40,843 nucleotides of DNA from Oscillospiraceae bacterium (GTDB lineage: Bacteria; Bacillota; Clostridia; Oscillospirales; Oscillospiraceae): assembly GCA_017466665.1 (NCBI GenBank), contig JAFTTQ010000144.1:1-40843 (forward strand), written 5' to 3'. The notes below the pieces were generated by a model. The model ran no database searches. It saw nothing but the letters and a program-made list of their open reading frames with translations, and had not been told where the DNA came from. The stretch's first letter is position 1. Every line of letters starts with the position of its first letter. The translations under genes and the position numbers were made by a program. Below, one piece after another: positions 23,768-33,150 of the stretch.

Positions 23768-25135
23768 TTACGGGAGATATTCTACAAAACGTTTTATTAT
23801 GCCTGATTTGGTTAATTCTGTTAATCCCTTTTGCTGCTCCATAATTCGCTCGGTATCTTCTGAAGAAAATTGGATTTTTTCATAAGTATATCTGTAATGA
23901 TTCTCTTGGGTTCCAGATGCATCAATATAAACACTTTCTATCAAGTTCCCGTTATTATCGTAGTCATATTTAACCCGGTATTGTTCTATATCATTCCCAT
24001 TGTAAGAAACGTTCTCTAATAGTTTTCCGTCTGAATCATAATGATAGGAATCACGCGTTGTGCGGATATCATCTTCATTGTAGAAAATATATTCAATTAG
24101 ATTACCACGGTTGTCATATTTTTGTGTATAACGTTTATAGGAATCTTTATATTCTATTAATCTACCTTCAGTGTCATATGTATAAGCTTCAATTACTGTT
24201 TCTTTTCCATTTGCGTTATAGAATTTTTCTGACAAAAGGCGATTGCCATCATCATATTCCCAGATTGTTTTTTCTATTCCTTCTGATTTACTTATGGAAT
24301 GTTCTATCATATTTCCATAAGTGTCATATGCATATGAATGGAAGTAATACTCCCGTCCATTAACTGTACTATCATCTTTTGTAATCACTCGGTGATTGCT
24401 GTCGTATGTAAATGTTTGGATAGAATACTTTTGTCCGTTATTGTAAATCTCACTTTTTATTAGATCTCCATTTTCGTCATAGTAATATGATTCCGAGTAC
24501 CCCTTTTTTTCTCCGTTAGGTTTGTATTCTGTTTTTTCTGTATTCTGTCCTAACTCGTTGTAAGAAAAAGAAAAATAACGGTATAGTTCGCCATCGTGAT
24601 AGTATTCTGTTTTCAATAGGTTTTCATCTTTGTCATAATATTGAAATTCCTTTGGTGAACCTAAAGTGTATTCTTCGCTTAGGATAATACTTCCATCGGT
24701 ATCATAGGTTTCATATTTTAGTTTTAAATTGTCCCAAGTATCTAAATATGATATACAATTACCGTCTTTATCGTAAGAAAAAGACTCTATTCTTATTTCA
24801 GATGTACCGCTAATCATATAGCTAGTATCTGTACGTTCAATAAGGTGGTTGCTGTCATCGTATTGATAAGTAAAGCGACCTGTTGCTTCACTGCCATCAA
24901 CATATGTAATCATGTCACCAATATAATTATAGTTATCATCATATAGACAAGTGTATTTTACTTTGCCATTTGGGGTGGTTTTTTCGCAATGCCGAAGAAT
25001 ATAAGATCCATCATTGTTTTCTTCGGAAATCGGTTCGTCAAGGTCTGTGCTGTATGAATAGCTGTTTCCACAAGCACACAAGCAAGTGGACAGCAGGCAT
25101 AATAATGCCAATAGTAATGCAATCTTTCTTTTCAT
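23768..25135 (-). CDS. Lipoprotein with YD-type repeats
   Basis: A 455-aa predicted lipoprotein. The signal peptide MKRKIALLLALLCLLSTCLC ends in a lipobox-like CLCAC, giving a lipidated Cys near residue 22. The rest is about 17 imperfect 20-23-aa repeats of the YD/RHS style (YDxxGNLIExxxYN..G), such as YDTEGRLIEYKDS, YDNRGNLIEYIFY and YDSDGKLLENVSY, ending in an alpha-helical tail. Such repeats form beta-sheet wraps and often bind surface ligands; function is unknown. It is much more AT-rich than its neighbours, suggesting transfer. The start at 25135 is set by AGGAGGAG 6 bases upstream; the longer frame has no such site. Its leader is unusual. Confidence 0.85.
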   Translation of the reverse strand: MKRKIALLLALLCLLSTCLCACGNSYSYSTDLDEPISEENNDGSYILRHCEKTTPNGKVKYTCLYDDNYNYIGDMITYVDGSEATGRFTYQYDDSNHLIERTDTSYMISGTSEIRIESFSYDKDGNCISYLDTWDNLKLKYETYDTDGSIILSEEYTLGSPKEFQYYDKDENLLKTEYYHDGELYRYFSFSYNELGQNTEKTEYKPNGEKKGYSESYYYDENGDLIKSEIYNNGQKYSIQTFTYDSNHRVITKDDSTVNGREYYFHSYAYDTYGNMIEHSISKSEGIEKTIWEYDDGNRLLSEKFYNANGKETVIEAYTYDTEGRLIEYKDSYKRYTQKYDNRGNLIEYIFYNEDDIRTTRDSYHYDSDGKLLENVSYNGNDIEQYRVKYDYDNNGNLIESVYIDASGTQENHYRYTYEKIQFSSEDTERIMEQQKGLTELTKSGIIKRFVEYLP

Positions 25136-25151
25136 TTTTCTCCTCCTGATA

Positions 25152-25184
25152 AATAAAAAAGTGCGTGGCCAAGGCCACGCACTA
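25152..25184 (-). terminator. Leader terminator immediately before the YD-repeat lipoprotein
   Basis: On the minus strand AGTGCGTGGCC, a TT loop, GGCCACGCACT and then TTTTTTATTT form a strong intrinsic terminator. Only about 4 bases separate its T-run from the AGGAGGAG of the lipoprotein gene, so any transcript reaching the gene must read through it. Confidence 0.8.
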
Positions 25185-25208
25185 AAAAACGCAGCCTTGA
25201 CTCCTGTT

Positions 25209-25302
25209 GCCACACAGTTCATACCTAACCAGGATATGACGAATCAAGCATACATTTTTTACAAAAAGTATGCCTGGTTAGGTAAATATTAAACTGTGTG
25301 GC
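25209..25302 (-). promoter_or_regulatory. Structured leader RNA of the lipoprotein gene
   Basis: A long, interrupted hairpin: CCACACAGTT with AACTGTGTGG (outer), ACCTAACCAGG with CCTGGTTAGGT (middle) and GCATAC with GTATGC (inner). A minus-strand promoter is possible just upstream: TTGATT at 25337-25332 with TAATAT at 25314-25309 (17-base spacer). It fits no riboswitch class I know. Confidence 0.5.
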
Positions 25303-25364
25303 GTTGGTATATTATCACATAAAAATTAAAAAATCAAGAGCCCTGAATATCGCATAATTAAATT

Positions 25365-25390
25365 ACCGGCAGGCAAGTGCCCACCGGTGG
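25365..25390 (-). terminator. Possible weak terminator after dapA
   Basis: ACCGGTGGGC and a matching GCCTGCCGGT arm pair imperfectly, followed on the minus strand by AATTTAATT. There is no clean T-run, so termination would be weak. Confidence 0.35.
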
Positions 25391-25394
25391 CAAA

Positions 25395-26270
25395 TTATAT
25401 ATTTGAAAAATATGCCCTAAGTTTATTATGATTTTCTGCACTTAAGGCTGTCAGGGGCAAGCGGCAGCCGCCACAGTCATAGCCGATGCAGGCCATGGCC
25501 GCTTTGACCGGGATGGGATTGACCTCACAGAACATCAGCTCCATCAAGGGCTGCAAGGCAATTTGAATTTCACCGGCAGATTCAAAATCACCGTTGATCG
25601 CCGCCTGTGTCATGCTGAGCATTTCCTCCGGGCATACATTGGAGGATACGGAGATCACACCCTGACCGCCTAATGCCATAATGGGAACAGTATATTCGTC
25701 ATTACCTGACCAAATACAAAAATCGGGCGAACAGGCATTTTTGATCTTTGCGATCTTGGTAATATCCGTGCTTGCTTCTTTAACACCAACGATGTTGGGT
25801 ACCCGGCTGAGCCGCTTATAAACGGAAACGGGAATATCCACGCCGGTTCGGGAAGGAACAGTATATAAGATGATCGGAATGGATACGCTGTGTGCTATGG
25901 ACAAAAAATGAGCAAATAATCCGTCTGGTGTTGCCTTGTTATAATAAGGGGAAACTAATAAAAGCGCATCCGCTCCTGCCTCCTCGGCGGCTTGACTCAA
26001 TTCTATGGCGTGGGCGGTGGAATTTGAGCCGGTGCCCGCAATAATGGTGCATTCATCCTTTGCGTAGTCCTTGCACTGCCGGAATAATTCAATTTTTTCC
26101 CGGTCAGACAGGGTAGGGGATTCGCCGGTGGTGCCCGCAAGTACCACAGCCTTGATCCCCGCATCCATTTGTCTTCTAAGTAATAGTTTCGCCATGGGGT
26201 AATTGATCTTTCCATCTAAAAACGGTGTTACAAGGGCGGTGCAAACGCCGGTAAATATTGCTTTTTTCAT
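25395..26270 (-). CDS. dapA: 4-hydroxy-tetrahydrodipicolinate synthase
   Basis: A 291-aa DHDPS-family TIM barrel condensing pyruvate with aspartate semialdehyde at the start of the lysine/diaminopimelate branch. It has the substrate loop VLAGTTGESPTLSDREK, YYNKATPDGLFAHF, the catalytic-tyrosine motif LYTVPSRTGVDIP and the Schiff-base lysine in VGVKEASTD. GGAGG lies 9 bases before the ATG at 26270; the longer reading to 26291 is not needed. No other dap genes lie nearby. Related aldolases (NAL, KDG) share the fold, but the TTGES and VPSRTG motifs favour DapA. Confidence 0.94.
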   Translation of the reverse strand: MKKAIFTGVCTALVTPFLDGKINYPMAKLLLRRQMDAGIKAVVLAGTTGESPTLSDREKIELFRQCKDYAKDECTIIAGTGSNSTAHAIELSQAAEEAGADALLLVSPYYNKATPDGLFAHFLSIAHSVSIPIILYTVPSRTGVDIPVSVYKRLSRVPNIVGVKEASTDITKIAKIKNACSPDFCIWSGNDEYTVPIMALGGQGVISVSSNVCPEEMLSMTQAAINGDFESAGEIQIALQPLMELMFCEVNPIPVKAAMACIGYDCGGCRLPLTALSAENHNKLRAYFSNI

Positions 26271-26319
26271 ATTCGGATACCTCCAAATCAATCTATGCCG
26301 CCATCCTCATTTTTGCGTG

Positions 26320-26348
26320 TTGCAAAAATGAAAAAAATAGACTATACT
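26320..26348 (+). promoter_or_regulatory. Promoter of the queA-tgt operon
   Basis: TTGCAA (26320-26325), a 17-base spacer and TATACT (26343-26348) lie about 30 bp before the queA start. Confidence 0.6.
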
Positions 26349-26379
26349 ATGTAGGAAATCAGCATGGAGGACGAATTTT

Positions 26380-27402
26380 TTGAAGACGCAGGAATTTTTT
26401 TATCATCTGCCGGAGGAACTGATTGCCCAAACCCCTTTGAAGGAGCGGGATACATCACGGCTGATGGTGCTTGACCGAAAGACCGGGCAGGTGACCCATA
26501 AGCATTTTTACGATATTATAGATTATTTAAACCCCGGTGACTGCCTTGTGCTGAACGATTCCCGGGTTCTCCCTGCAAGATTGTTGGGAAACCGTCCTAC
26601 CGGCGGCGCAGTGGAATTGCTGCTTTTGCGGGATCTTGGGGACGGTCAGTGGGAATGCCTTGCCAAGCCGGGCAGAAAATGTACCCAGGGCCAGGAAGTG
26701 ATCTTTGGTGATGGGGAATTGACTGCAACTGTCACCTCGGTGCAGGATGATGGCAACCGAATCGTACAATTCCATTACGAGGGTATCTTTTTAGAGGTTT
26801 TGGAACGGCTTGGAAAAATGCCGCTGCCGCCTTACATCAAAGCGGAATTGCAGGATCAGGAACGGTATCAGACAGTGTATTCCAGGGAGGTTGGCTCTGC
26901 TGCTGCCCCCACTGCCGGATTGCATTTTACAGAGCAGTTGCTGCAAAAGCTCCGGGATAAAGGCGTAAAAACCGCTTTTGTAACATTACACGTTGGATTA
27001 GGTACATTCCGTCCTGTAAAAGCAGAGAACATTTTAGATCATCATATGCATTCGGAGCTTTGTATGATTAGCCAAGAGACTGCGGATGTTTTAAATGCAA
27101 CCAAGCAGGATGGCGGACGCATAATTTGTGTTGGAACCACCTCCTGCCGTACACTGGAATCTCTTGTCAATGAGGATGGCAGTTTTGAGGCAAAGTCTAA
27201 ATGGACGGATATTTTTATCTATCCCGGCTATCAGTTCAAGGCAATGGAGGGTCTGATCACCAATTTCCATCTGCCGGAGAGTACCCTTGTGATGCTTGTT
27301 TCTGCCTTTGCCGGTCGGGAAAATGTGCTGGCTGCCTATGAGGAAGCAGTGAAGGAACGCTACCGTTTTTTCTCATTTGGAGATGCAATGACGATTTTGT
27401 GA
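26380..27402 (+). CDS. queA: S-adenosylmethionine:tRNA ribosyltransferase-isomerase
   Basis: A 340-aa enzyme of queuosine biosynthesis; it transfers and rearranges the ribosyl group of SAM onto preQ1-modified tRNA to form epoxyqueuosine. Conserved segments are the N-terminal [64 protein letters not shown] [18 protein letters not shown] and the C-terminal [19 protein letters not shown]. It starts with TTG at 26380, 9 bases after GGAGG (26366-26370). tgt follows after 7 bp. Confidence 0.96.
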   Translation: MKTQEFFYHLPEELIAQTPLKERDTSRLMVLDRKTGQVTHKHFYDIIDYLNPGDCLVLNDSRVLPARLLGNRPTGGAVELLLLRDLGDGQWECLAKPGRKCTQGQEVIFGDGELTATVTSVQDDGNRIVQFHYEGIFLEVLERLGKMPLPPYIKAELQDQERYQTVYSREVGSAAAPTAGLHFTEQLLQKLRDKGVKTAFVTLHVGLGTFRPVKAENILDHHMHSELCMISQETADVLNATKQDGGRIICVGTTSCRTLESLVNEDGSFEAKSKWTDIFIYPGYQFKAMEGLITNFHLPESTLVMLVSAFAGRENVLAAYEEAVKERYRFFSFGDAMTIL

Positions 27403-27409
27403 GGTTATT

Positions 27410-28540
27410 ATGTTTGAATTATTAAAAACAGAAGGCTCTGCCCGCCGGGGTGAATTTACCTGCGCCCACGGTACAGTGCAGACCCCTGTATTTATGAATG
27501 TGGGCACCCAGGGGGCTATTAAAGGCGCACTCAGTGCCAAGGATCTGAAGGACATTGGCTGTCAGGTGGAGCTTTCCAATACCTACCATCTCCATCTGCG
27601 CCCCGGTGATCAGCTTGTTAAGGAATGCGGCGGCTTGCATAAATTTATGACTTGGGATGGCCCCATTCTGACGGATTCCGGTGGCTTTCAGGTGTTTTCT
27701 CTTGCATCCCTTCGGAAGATCAAAGAGGAGGGTGTAACCTTTGCCTCCCATATTGACGGTCATAAGATTTTTATGGGTCCGGAGGAAAGTATGCAGATCC
27801 AGTCCAATTTAGGCTCGGACATCTGTATGGCGTTTGATGAGTGTATTGAAAACCCCGCACCCCGGGATTATGTTCAGCAAAGCGTTGACCGTACCTACCG
27901 CTGGCTTGTACGCTGTAAGGCAGAAAATGCCCGCCTGAATGATCTTCCCGATACCATCAATCCCCAGCAGATGCTGTGGGGAATCAATCAGGGTGGCACT
28001 TACGCCGATATTCGCATAGACCATATGAAACGGATCGCTGATCTGGATCTTCCCGGCTATGCCATCGGAGGGCTTGCCGTAGGCGAAACAGCTGAGGAAA
28101 TGTATGATATTATTGAGGCTGTGGAGCCCCATATGCCTAAGGACAAAACCCGGTATTTGATGGGTGTGGGCACGCCATCCAACATCATTGAAGCGGTAGC
28201 CCGCGGCGTGGACTTCTTTGACTGTGTGATGCCAGCCCGGAATGCCCGCCATGCAAGGCTGTTTACCTGGGAAGGTGCTATCAACCTGAAAAACGCCAAG
28301 TATGCCAAGGATCTGCAGCCTATTGATCCGCAGTGTGACTGTCCTGTTTGCCGGCGTTACAGCAGAGCCTATATCCGTCATTTATTTGTGGCAGAGGAAA
28401 TGTTGGCTATGCGGCTTTGCGTGATGCATAACCTGTATTTCTATAACAAATTGATGGAAAAAATTAGAAATGCATTGGATGAAGGTACTTTCGGGGCGTT
28501 TAAATGTGAATATTCTGAAAAATTAAGCCGCAGAATTTAA
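27410..28540 (+). CDS. tgt: tRNA-guanine transglycosylase
   Basis: A 376-aa bacterial TGT exchanging guanine 34 for preQ1 in GUN-anticodon tRNAs. It shows the nucleophile/base-binding DSGGFQVFSLASLRKI, DICMAFDECIENPAP, GGLAVGETAEEMYDII, VDFFDCVMPARNARHARLFT and the zinc site CDCPVC..(x)n..H. It works directly before QueA in the queuosine pathway. It starts 7 bp after queA, with the GAGG partly inside the queA stop. Confidence 0.97.
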   Translation: MFELLKTEGSARRGEFTCAHGTVQTPVFMNVGTQGAIKGALSAKDLKDIGCQVELSNTYHLHLRPGDQLVKECGGLHKFMTWDGPILTDSGGFQVFSLASLRKIKEEGVTFASHIDGHKIFMGPEESMQIQSNLGSDICMAFDECIENPAPRDYVQQSVDRTYRWLVRCKAENARLNDLPDTINPQQMLWGINQGGTYADIRIDHMKRIADLDLPGYAIGGLAVGETAEEMYDIIEAVEPHMPKDKTRYLMGVGTPSNIIEAVARGVDFFDCVMPARNARHARLFTWEGAINLKNAKYAKDLQPIDPQCDCPVCRRYSRAYIRHLFVAEEMLAMRLCVMHNLYFYNKLMEKIRNALDEGTFGAFKCEYSEKLSRRI

Positions 28541-28547
28541 AAATGCC

Positions 28548-28575
28548 TTGCATTTTAATAGATGAATGATATAAT
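28548..28575 (+). promoter_or_regulatory. Possible promoter before yajC
   Basis: TTGCAT (28548-28553), a 16-base spacer and TATAAT (28570-28575). yajC may thus be transcribed both from here and from the queA promoter. Confidence 0.55.
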
Positions 28576-28612
28576 AAATTGGAAATTTTAAACAAAAGGA
28601 GAACACTAATTT

Positions 28613-28954
28613 ATGGAAATGATCATTATGCTGGTTGCGATGATCGCAATCTTCTATTTCCTGATGATCCGCCCTGAAAACAAGCGGAAGAAGGAAGCCG
28701 AGGAGATGCGCAACAGCTTGTCCAACGGCGATTCTATCACCACCATCGGTGGTATCGTCGGTACGGTTGTGGATGTGAAGGAAGACAAGTTTGTGATCGA
28801 GACCAGTGCTGACCGTGTGCGCATCGAGTTCTGCAAGTGGGCACTTTCCACCAATGAAACTGCTTCTGAGCGGGCAAAGGCACAGCAGGAGAAGATCGCT
28901 GCTGAAAAGGCAAAGGCAAAGGCTGCCAAGAAGGCTGCTAAGGGCAAAGAGTAA
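28613..28954 (+). CDS. yajC: Preprotein translocase subunit YajC
   Basis: A 113-aa single-span membrane protein. The N-terminal helix (MIIMLVAMIAIFYFLMI) is followed by the family motif RPENKRKKEAEEMRNSLSNG and DSITTIGGIVGTVVDVKEDK. A Lys/Ala/Glu-rich C-terminal tail (from about residue 88) completes it. YajC joins SecDF and YidC in protein export. The common order tgt-yajC-secD ends early here: a terminator and uvrA follow, with no secD. Confidence 0.95.
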   Translation: MEMIIMLVAMIAIFYFLMIRPENKRKKEAEEMRNSLSNGDSITTIGGIVGTVVDVKEDKFVIETSADRVRIEFCKWALSTNETASERAKAQQEKIAAEKAKAKAAKKAAKGKE

Positions 28955-28982
28955 TATTTATTGTTACAGCCGTAAATGAGTT

Positions 28983-29019
28983 TTGGGTGTCTCGTTTTTA
29001 GCGAGGCACCCATTTTTGC
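28983..29019 (+). terminator. Terminator after yajC
   Basis: GGGTGTCTCG, a short T-rich loop and CGAGGCACCC are followed by ATTTTTGC. Confidence 0.85.
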
Positions 29020-29062
29020 ATATAACGGTATTATAATAACAAAATTATGTTTGCTTTTCCCC

Positions 29063-29091
29063 TTGTGAAATGATATCCAATGTGGTATAAT
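29063..29091 (+). promoter_or_regulatory. Promoter of uvrA
   Basis: TTGTGA (29063-29068), a 17-base spacer and TATAAT (29086-29091), about 30 bp before the start. I found no clear LexA operator (GAAC-N4-GTTC type). Confidence 0.6.
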
Positions 29092-29122
29092 ATATTGACA
29101 AATTTTGATACAGGAGCAGCTT

Positions 29123-31945
29123 ATGAACGATACGATACGGATTCAGGGCGCAAGAGAGAATAACCTGAAAAATATAGATTTGACCATCCCAAGGGATAAG
29201 CTGATCGTTTTTACTGGGTTATCCGGCTCAGGAAAATCCAGCCTTGCTTTTGATACCATCTATGCGGAAGGTCAGCGCCGTTATGTGGAGAGTTTAAGCT
29301 CATATGCACGGCAGTTTTTAGGGCAAATGGACAAGCCGGATGTGGATGCCATTGACGGTCTGTCTCCCGCTATATCCATTGATCAGAAAACCACTTCTAA
29401 AAACCCCCGGTCCACTGTTGGTACAGTTACGGAAATCTATGATTACCTCCGCCTTTTGTGGGCAAGAGTGGGCATTCCCCATTGTCCTCAGTGCGGCAGG
29501 GAGATCAGCCGGCAGACGGTAGATCAGATCGTTGACAGGGTAGAAGCCCTGGGCGAGGGGACACGCTTTATCGTGCTTTCCCCTGTGGTGCGGGGGAAAA
29601 AGGGTGAGCATCAAAAGGTATTTGAGGATGCCCGAAAATCCGGCTTTGCCAGAGTCCGCGTTGATGGAATTTTATATGATCTCAATGAGGCCATTCCCCT
29701 CGATAAAAACAAAAAACACACCATTGAACTGGTGGTTGACCGTTTGGTGATTCGGGAAAATCAGCGCAGAAGATTGACCGATTCCATTGAAACTGCCTGC
29801 TCTCATTCCGGCGGCCTTGTTATTATCGAATTGCCGGACAGCAAGGAGGAATTGAGCTTTTCTCAGAATTATGCCTGTGAGGATTGCGGTATCAGCCTGA
29901 CGGAATTAGAGCCGAGAATGTTCTCCTTTAACAATCCGGCAGGTGCATGCTCTACCTGTACTGGATTGGGCTTTCAGCTTGTGCCGGATGTGGATCTGGT
30001 CATTCCGGACAAATCCAAATCCATCTTTGACGGTGCCATTCAGGTGTCGGGGTGGAGCAGTGCGAAAACCGATTCCATCTTTCGGATGTATTTTGAAGCA
30101 TTGGCACAGAAGTATCACTTTTCCCTGACTGACCCGGTCAGTACGCTTTCCGAGGAAGCCTTGGATGTGATCCTTTATGGTACAAAAGGGGATAAGCTGA
30201 GAATGACCTATAATCGGGGCAACGGTATGGGCGTTCTGGAGCAGCCCTTTGAGGGAATTATGAACAACATCAGCCGTCGATTCCGGGAAACCCAGTCCGA
30301 TGCAGCCCGAAAAGAGCTGGAGGAATGTATGGCGTCGGCACCCTGTACCCAGTGCCATGGAGACCGTCTTTCCGCTATTGCCCGGGCTGTGACTGTGGGC
30401 GGCATTGGAATTTTGGATTTCTGCCGTATGAGCATCCGTCAGGAACTGGAGTTTATGGAAAACCTCCACCTGACAGGGAATATGGCCATTGTTGCGGAGC
30501 AGATCGTCCGTGAGATCAAGTCCAGATTACAGTTTTTGATGGATGTGGGTCTACAATACCTGACCCTCTCCCGGGCGGCTGCCACACTTTCCGGCGGTGA
30601 GAGCCAGAGAATCCGGCTGGCAACGCAGATCGGTTCCTCCCTGATGGGTGTGCTGTATATTTTGGATGAGCCTTCTATTGGTTTGCATCAGCGGGATAAT
30701 GACAAGCTGCTCCAGACCCTCCAAAAGCTGAGGGATATTGGAAATACCCTGATTGTTGTTGAGCACGACGAGGACACCATGAGAGCGGCGGATTTTATTG
30801 TTGATGTTGGCCCTGGCGCAGGCAGTCACGGCGGACAGATCGTTGCTACGGGCTCCATAGAGGATATTATAAAAGAGCCACAGTCCATCACCGGACAATA
30901 TCTGTCGGGATTTAAAAAAATTCCTGTTCCCAGCCGCCGCAGAACAGGCAACGGAAATTGTTTGACCGTAAAGGGTGCGTCAGAAAATAATTTGAAGGAT
31001 GTTGACGTATCTGTTCCCTTAGGCACTTTGACCTGTGTGACAGGCGTTTCCGGCTCCGGCAAGTCCAGCCTTGTGGGGGAGGTTCTGAACAAGACCCTTC
31101 TTGCAAAGCTGAATCACGCCAGAACTCGCCCCGGTGCCTGCAAGTGCATCGAGGGTATGGAATATCTTGATAAGGTGATCGACATTGATCAAAGTCCTAT
31201 CGGACGCACGCCCCGCTCCAATCCCGCTACCTATACCGGGCTGTTTAATGATATTCGGGATCTGTTTGCCTCCACTGGCGATGCCAAAATGCGAGGCTAT
31301 GGCCCTGGAAGATTCTCCTTCAACGTGAAGGGTGGACGGTGTGAAGCCTGCAGCGGTGACGGACTTGTGAAGATCGAGATGCACTTCCTTGCGGATGTGT
31401 ATGTTCCCTGTGAGGTATGCCGGGGGCAGCGGTATAACCGGGAGACCCTGGAGGTTCTTTATAAGGGTAAAAACATTGCGCAGGTACTGGATATGACTGC
31501 GGAGGAAGCGGTGGATTTCTTTGAAAATCTTCCCAAGATCCGCCATAAGGTCAAAACCCTTGTAGATGTTGGCTTAGGCTATGTGAAGCTGGGGCAGTCC
31601 AGCACCACCCTTTCCGGCGGTGAAGCCCAGCGGGTCAAGCTTGCCACAGAGCTTGCAAGGGCCTCTACGGGCAAGACGATCTATATTTTGGATGAACCTA
31701 CCACCGGCCTGCACGCGGCGGATGTGCATAAGCTGATTGAGGTGCTGCAGCAGCTCGTGGATGCGGGAAATACCGTTCTGGTGATTGAGCATAACCTGGA
31801 TGTGATCAAGACGGCTGATTATATCATTGATCTTGGCCCCGAGGGGGGCGATGAGGGCGGTTATGTGGTGGCAAGCGGAACGCCGGAGCAGGTTGTTCAG
31901 ATTCCGCAGAGCTACACCGGCCAGTATTTGAAGTCCTATTTATAA
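29123..31945 (+). CDS. uvrA: Excinuclease ABC subunit UvrA
   Basis: A 940-aa, full-length UvrA, the damage-recognition ATPase of nucleotide excision repair. It has two ABC units: Walker A in [17 protein letters not shown] near residue 32 and in [16 protein letters not shown] near residue 636, each with its LSGGE signature and ILDEPS/ILDEPT Walker B. Zinc sites are seen as CPQCGRE, CEDCG...CSTCTGLG and CEACSGDG...CEVCRGQ. The ATG at 29123 is chosen because AGGAG lies 6 bases upstream inside the longer frame. uvrB and uvrC are not adjacent. Confidence 0.97.
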   Translation: MNDTIRIQGARENNLKNIDLTIPRDKLIVFTGLSGSGKSSLAFDTIYAEGQRRYVESLSSYARQFLGQMDKPDVDAIDGLSPAISIDQKTTSKNPRSTVGTVTEIYDYLRLLWARVGIPHCPQCGREISRQTVDQIVDRVEALGEGTRFIVLSPVVRGKKGEHQKVFEDARKSGFARVRVDGILYDLNEAIPLDKNKKHTIELVVDRLVIRENQRRRLTDSIETACSHSGGLVIIELPDSKEELSFSQNYACEDCGISLTELEPRMFSFNNPAGACSTCTGLGFQLVPDVDLVIPDKSKSIFDGAIQVSGWSSAKTDSIFRMYFEALAQKYHFSLTDPVSTLSEEALDVILYGTKGDKLRMTYNRGNGMGVLEQPFEGIMNNISRRFRETQSDAARKELEECMASAPCTQCHGDRLSAIARAVTVGGIGILDFCRMSIRQELEFMENLHLTGNMAIVAEQIVREIKSRLQFLMDVGLQYLTLSRAAATLSGGESQRIRLATQIGSSLMGVLYILDEPSIGLHQRDNDKLLQTLQKLRDIGNTLIVVEHDEDTMRAADFIVDVGPGAGSHGGQIVATGSIEDIIKEPQSITGQYLSGFKKIPVPSRRRTGNGNCLTVKGASENNLKDVDVSVPLGTLTCVTGVSGSGKSSLVGEVLNKTLLAKLNHARTRPGACKCIEGMEYLDKVIDIDQSPIGRTPRSNPATYTGLFNDIRDLFASTGDAKMRGYGPGRFSFNVKGGRCEACSGDGLVKIEMHFLADVYVPCEVCRGQRYNRETLEVLYKGKNIAQVLDMTAEEAVDFFENLPKIRHKVKTLVDVGLGYVKLGQSSTTLSGGEAQRVKLATELARASTGKTIYILDEPTTGLHAADVHKLIEVLQQLVDAGNTVLVIEHNLDVIKTADYIIDLGPEGGDEGGYVVASGTPEQVVQIPQSYTGQYLKSYL

Positions 31946-31976
31946 AAAAGTACCGGGTGCAAAACACCCGGTACAT
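31945..31976. terminator. Bidirectional terminator after uvrA
   Basis: GTACCGGGTG, a CAAAA loop and CACCCGGTAC. On the minus strand it is followed by TTTTTTATA, so it also ends the converging kinase gene. Confidence 0.85.
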
Positions 31977-31977
31977 A

Positions 31978-33015
31978 TCAATCCATATAAAGCTGATAGG
32001 AAAGAATATCGGAAAGCTCAATCAGCGCTTGATCCCGCCCGCCGTACAGGTCGGGAATGAGGATCGGTGAGCGAACATTGGTTTGCTTGCTTTTTTGAAC
32101 AGCAATGGTCATAGTGATCTTCAATCCCTGATCTTCCGTCTGCTCTGCAAGCACAGTGCCACCGTGGTTGACCGCGGCAGCGTGTACCAATGTCATTCCA
32201 AGACCTAAGCCAAACCGGGGATCCTCTAACCCCGGCTGACGGGTATAGCGATGAAAAACATTGGCTGCCGATGCTTTTGTGTTGCCATTGGTGATCGAAA
32301 AGTACAGGCGATTGCCTGTTTGCTTCAAAGATGCCTGGATCAAACCGCCCTGCTGTGTGAATTTTGCGTCATTGGAGATCAGGTTATAGATAGCGCGCTT
32401 TAGCATCTCTGGCTCTGCCAGGCTGTAAACCGGCTGTGACGGAAGCTGGTATTCCAACATAAAGCCATTTTGAGAAAGTAGTGCTTTGGCCTTGCATAGA
32501 ACCTCCTCAAATATTGCACACAGCTCATAGGTGAGCATTCGGGGCTTTTGATTGATCATTTGTCCTGCGTCAGACATATTGCCGAGCATACGCTGTAATT
32601 TATTTAAGTTTTGATTGATTTTTGCCTTCTGCCCATCGGATATATTGGTAAGCTGTTCTAAAAGAAGAGATATTTCCGATACAGGCACAGATAATTGCTG
32701 TGCGGCGAGGGCTAACACCTGCAGTTCAGGACTGAAAGTATTATCCTCCATGATAAAGAGCTGCTGACCGTTTAGCTGTGTGACGGTGCAGGAATGGGTC
32801 ACACCGCAAAGCTTGATGTTTAGATAAATACTGCCATTTTCAAGTTTTCCGTATTCCTCCTGACCACTGGCGAGAATGGATGCGACAGGGGTTCCGGCTT
32901 CTGCCATATATTGAGCTGCTCTGCGATTGACAGCGGTGATCACCCCATCGTGTACTAAGAAAGCAGGTGTGTTCATCTGCTCAATCAAAACATTATAATC
33001 CTGTGTTTGCTCCAT
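31978..33015 (-). CDS. Degenerate sensor histidine kinase-like protein
   Basis: A 345-aa soluble protein. An N-terminal PAS-like domain (about residues 5-110) is followed by a helical DHp-like segment and a C-terminal HATPase. The expected phospho-acceptor region reads LALAAQQLSVPVSEISLLLE, with Gln where histidine kinases have His. In the ATPase the N-box (NLISNDAKF) and the G2 loop (RFGLGLGMTLVHAAA) are present, but the G1 DxGxG position reads ITNGNTKA. No response regulator is adjacent. It is likely a non-phosphorylating sensor or scaffold. The ATG at 33015 has GGAGGTGA 5 bases upstream. Confidence 0.78.
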   Translation of the reverse strand: MEQTQDYNVLIEQMNTPAFLVHDGVITAVNRRAAQYMAEAGTPVASILASGQEEYGKLENGSIYLNIKLCGVTHSCTVTQLNGQQLFIMEDNTFSPELQVLALAAQQLSVPVSEISLLLEQLTNISDGQKAKINQNLNKLQRMLGNMSDAGQMINQKPRMLTYELCAIFEEVLCKAKALLSQNGFMLEYQLPSQPVYSLAEPEMLKRAIYNLISNDAKFTQQGGLIQASLKQTGNRLYFSITNGNTKASAANVFHRYTRQPGLEDPRFGLGLGMTLVHAAAVNHGGTVLAEQTEDQGLKITMTIAVQKSKQTNVRSPILIPDLYGGRDQALIELSDILSYQLYMD

Positions 33016-33150
33016 TTGCTCACCTCCAGACATAGGTTATCCTTTTATTGAAAAAGTAGCAAATAACTTTTTGATCGTATTCGACACTTTTCGACACTTC
33101 CATTGTAACTGTTTTTTGAAAAATAGCAAGTAAAATAATGAGGTTTGAAA

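Noticed and set aside
23768..25135. YD-repeat protein as an RHS/Tc toxin
   Set aside because: It is only 455 aa, with a lipoprotein signal, no RHS core associated domain and no toxic C-terminal module or immunity gene beside it.
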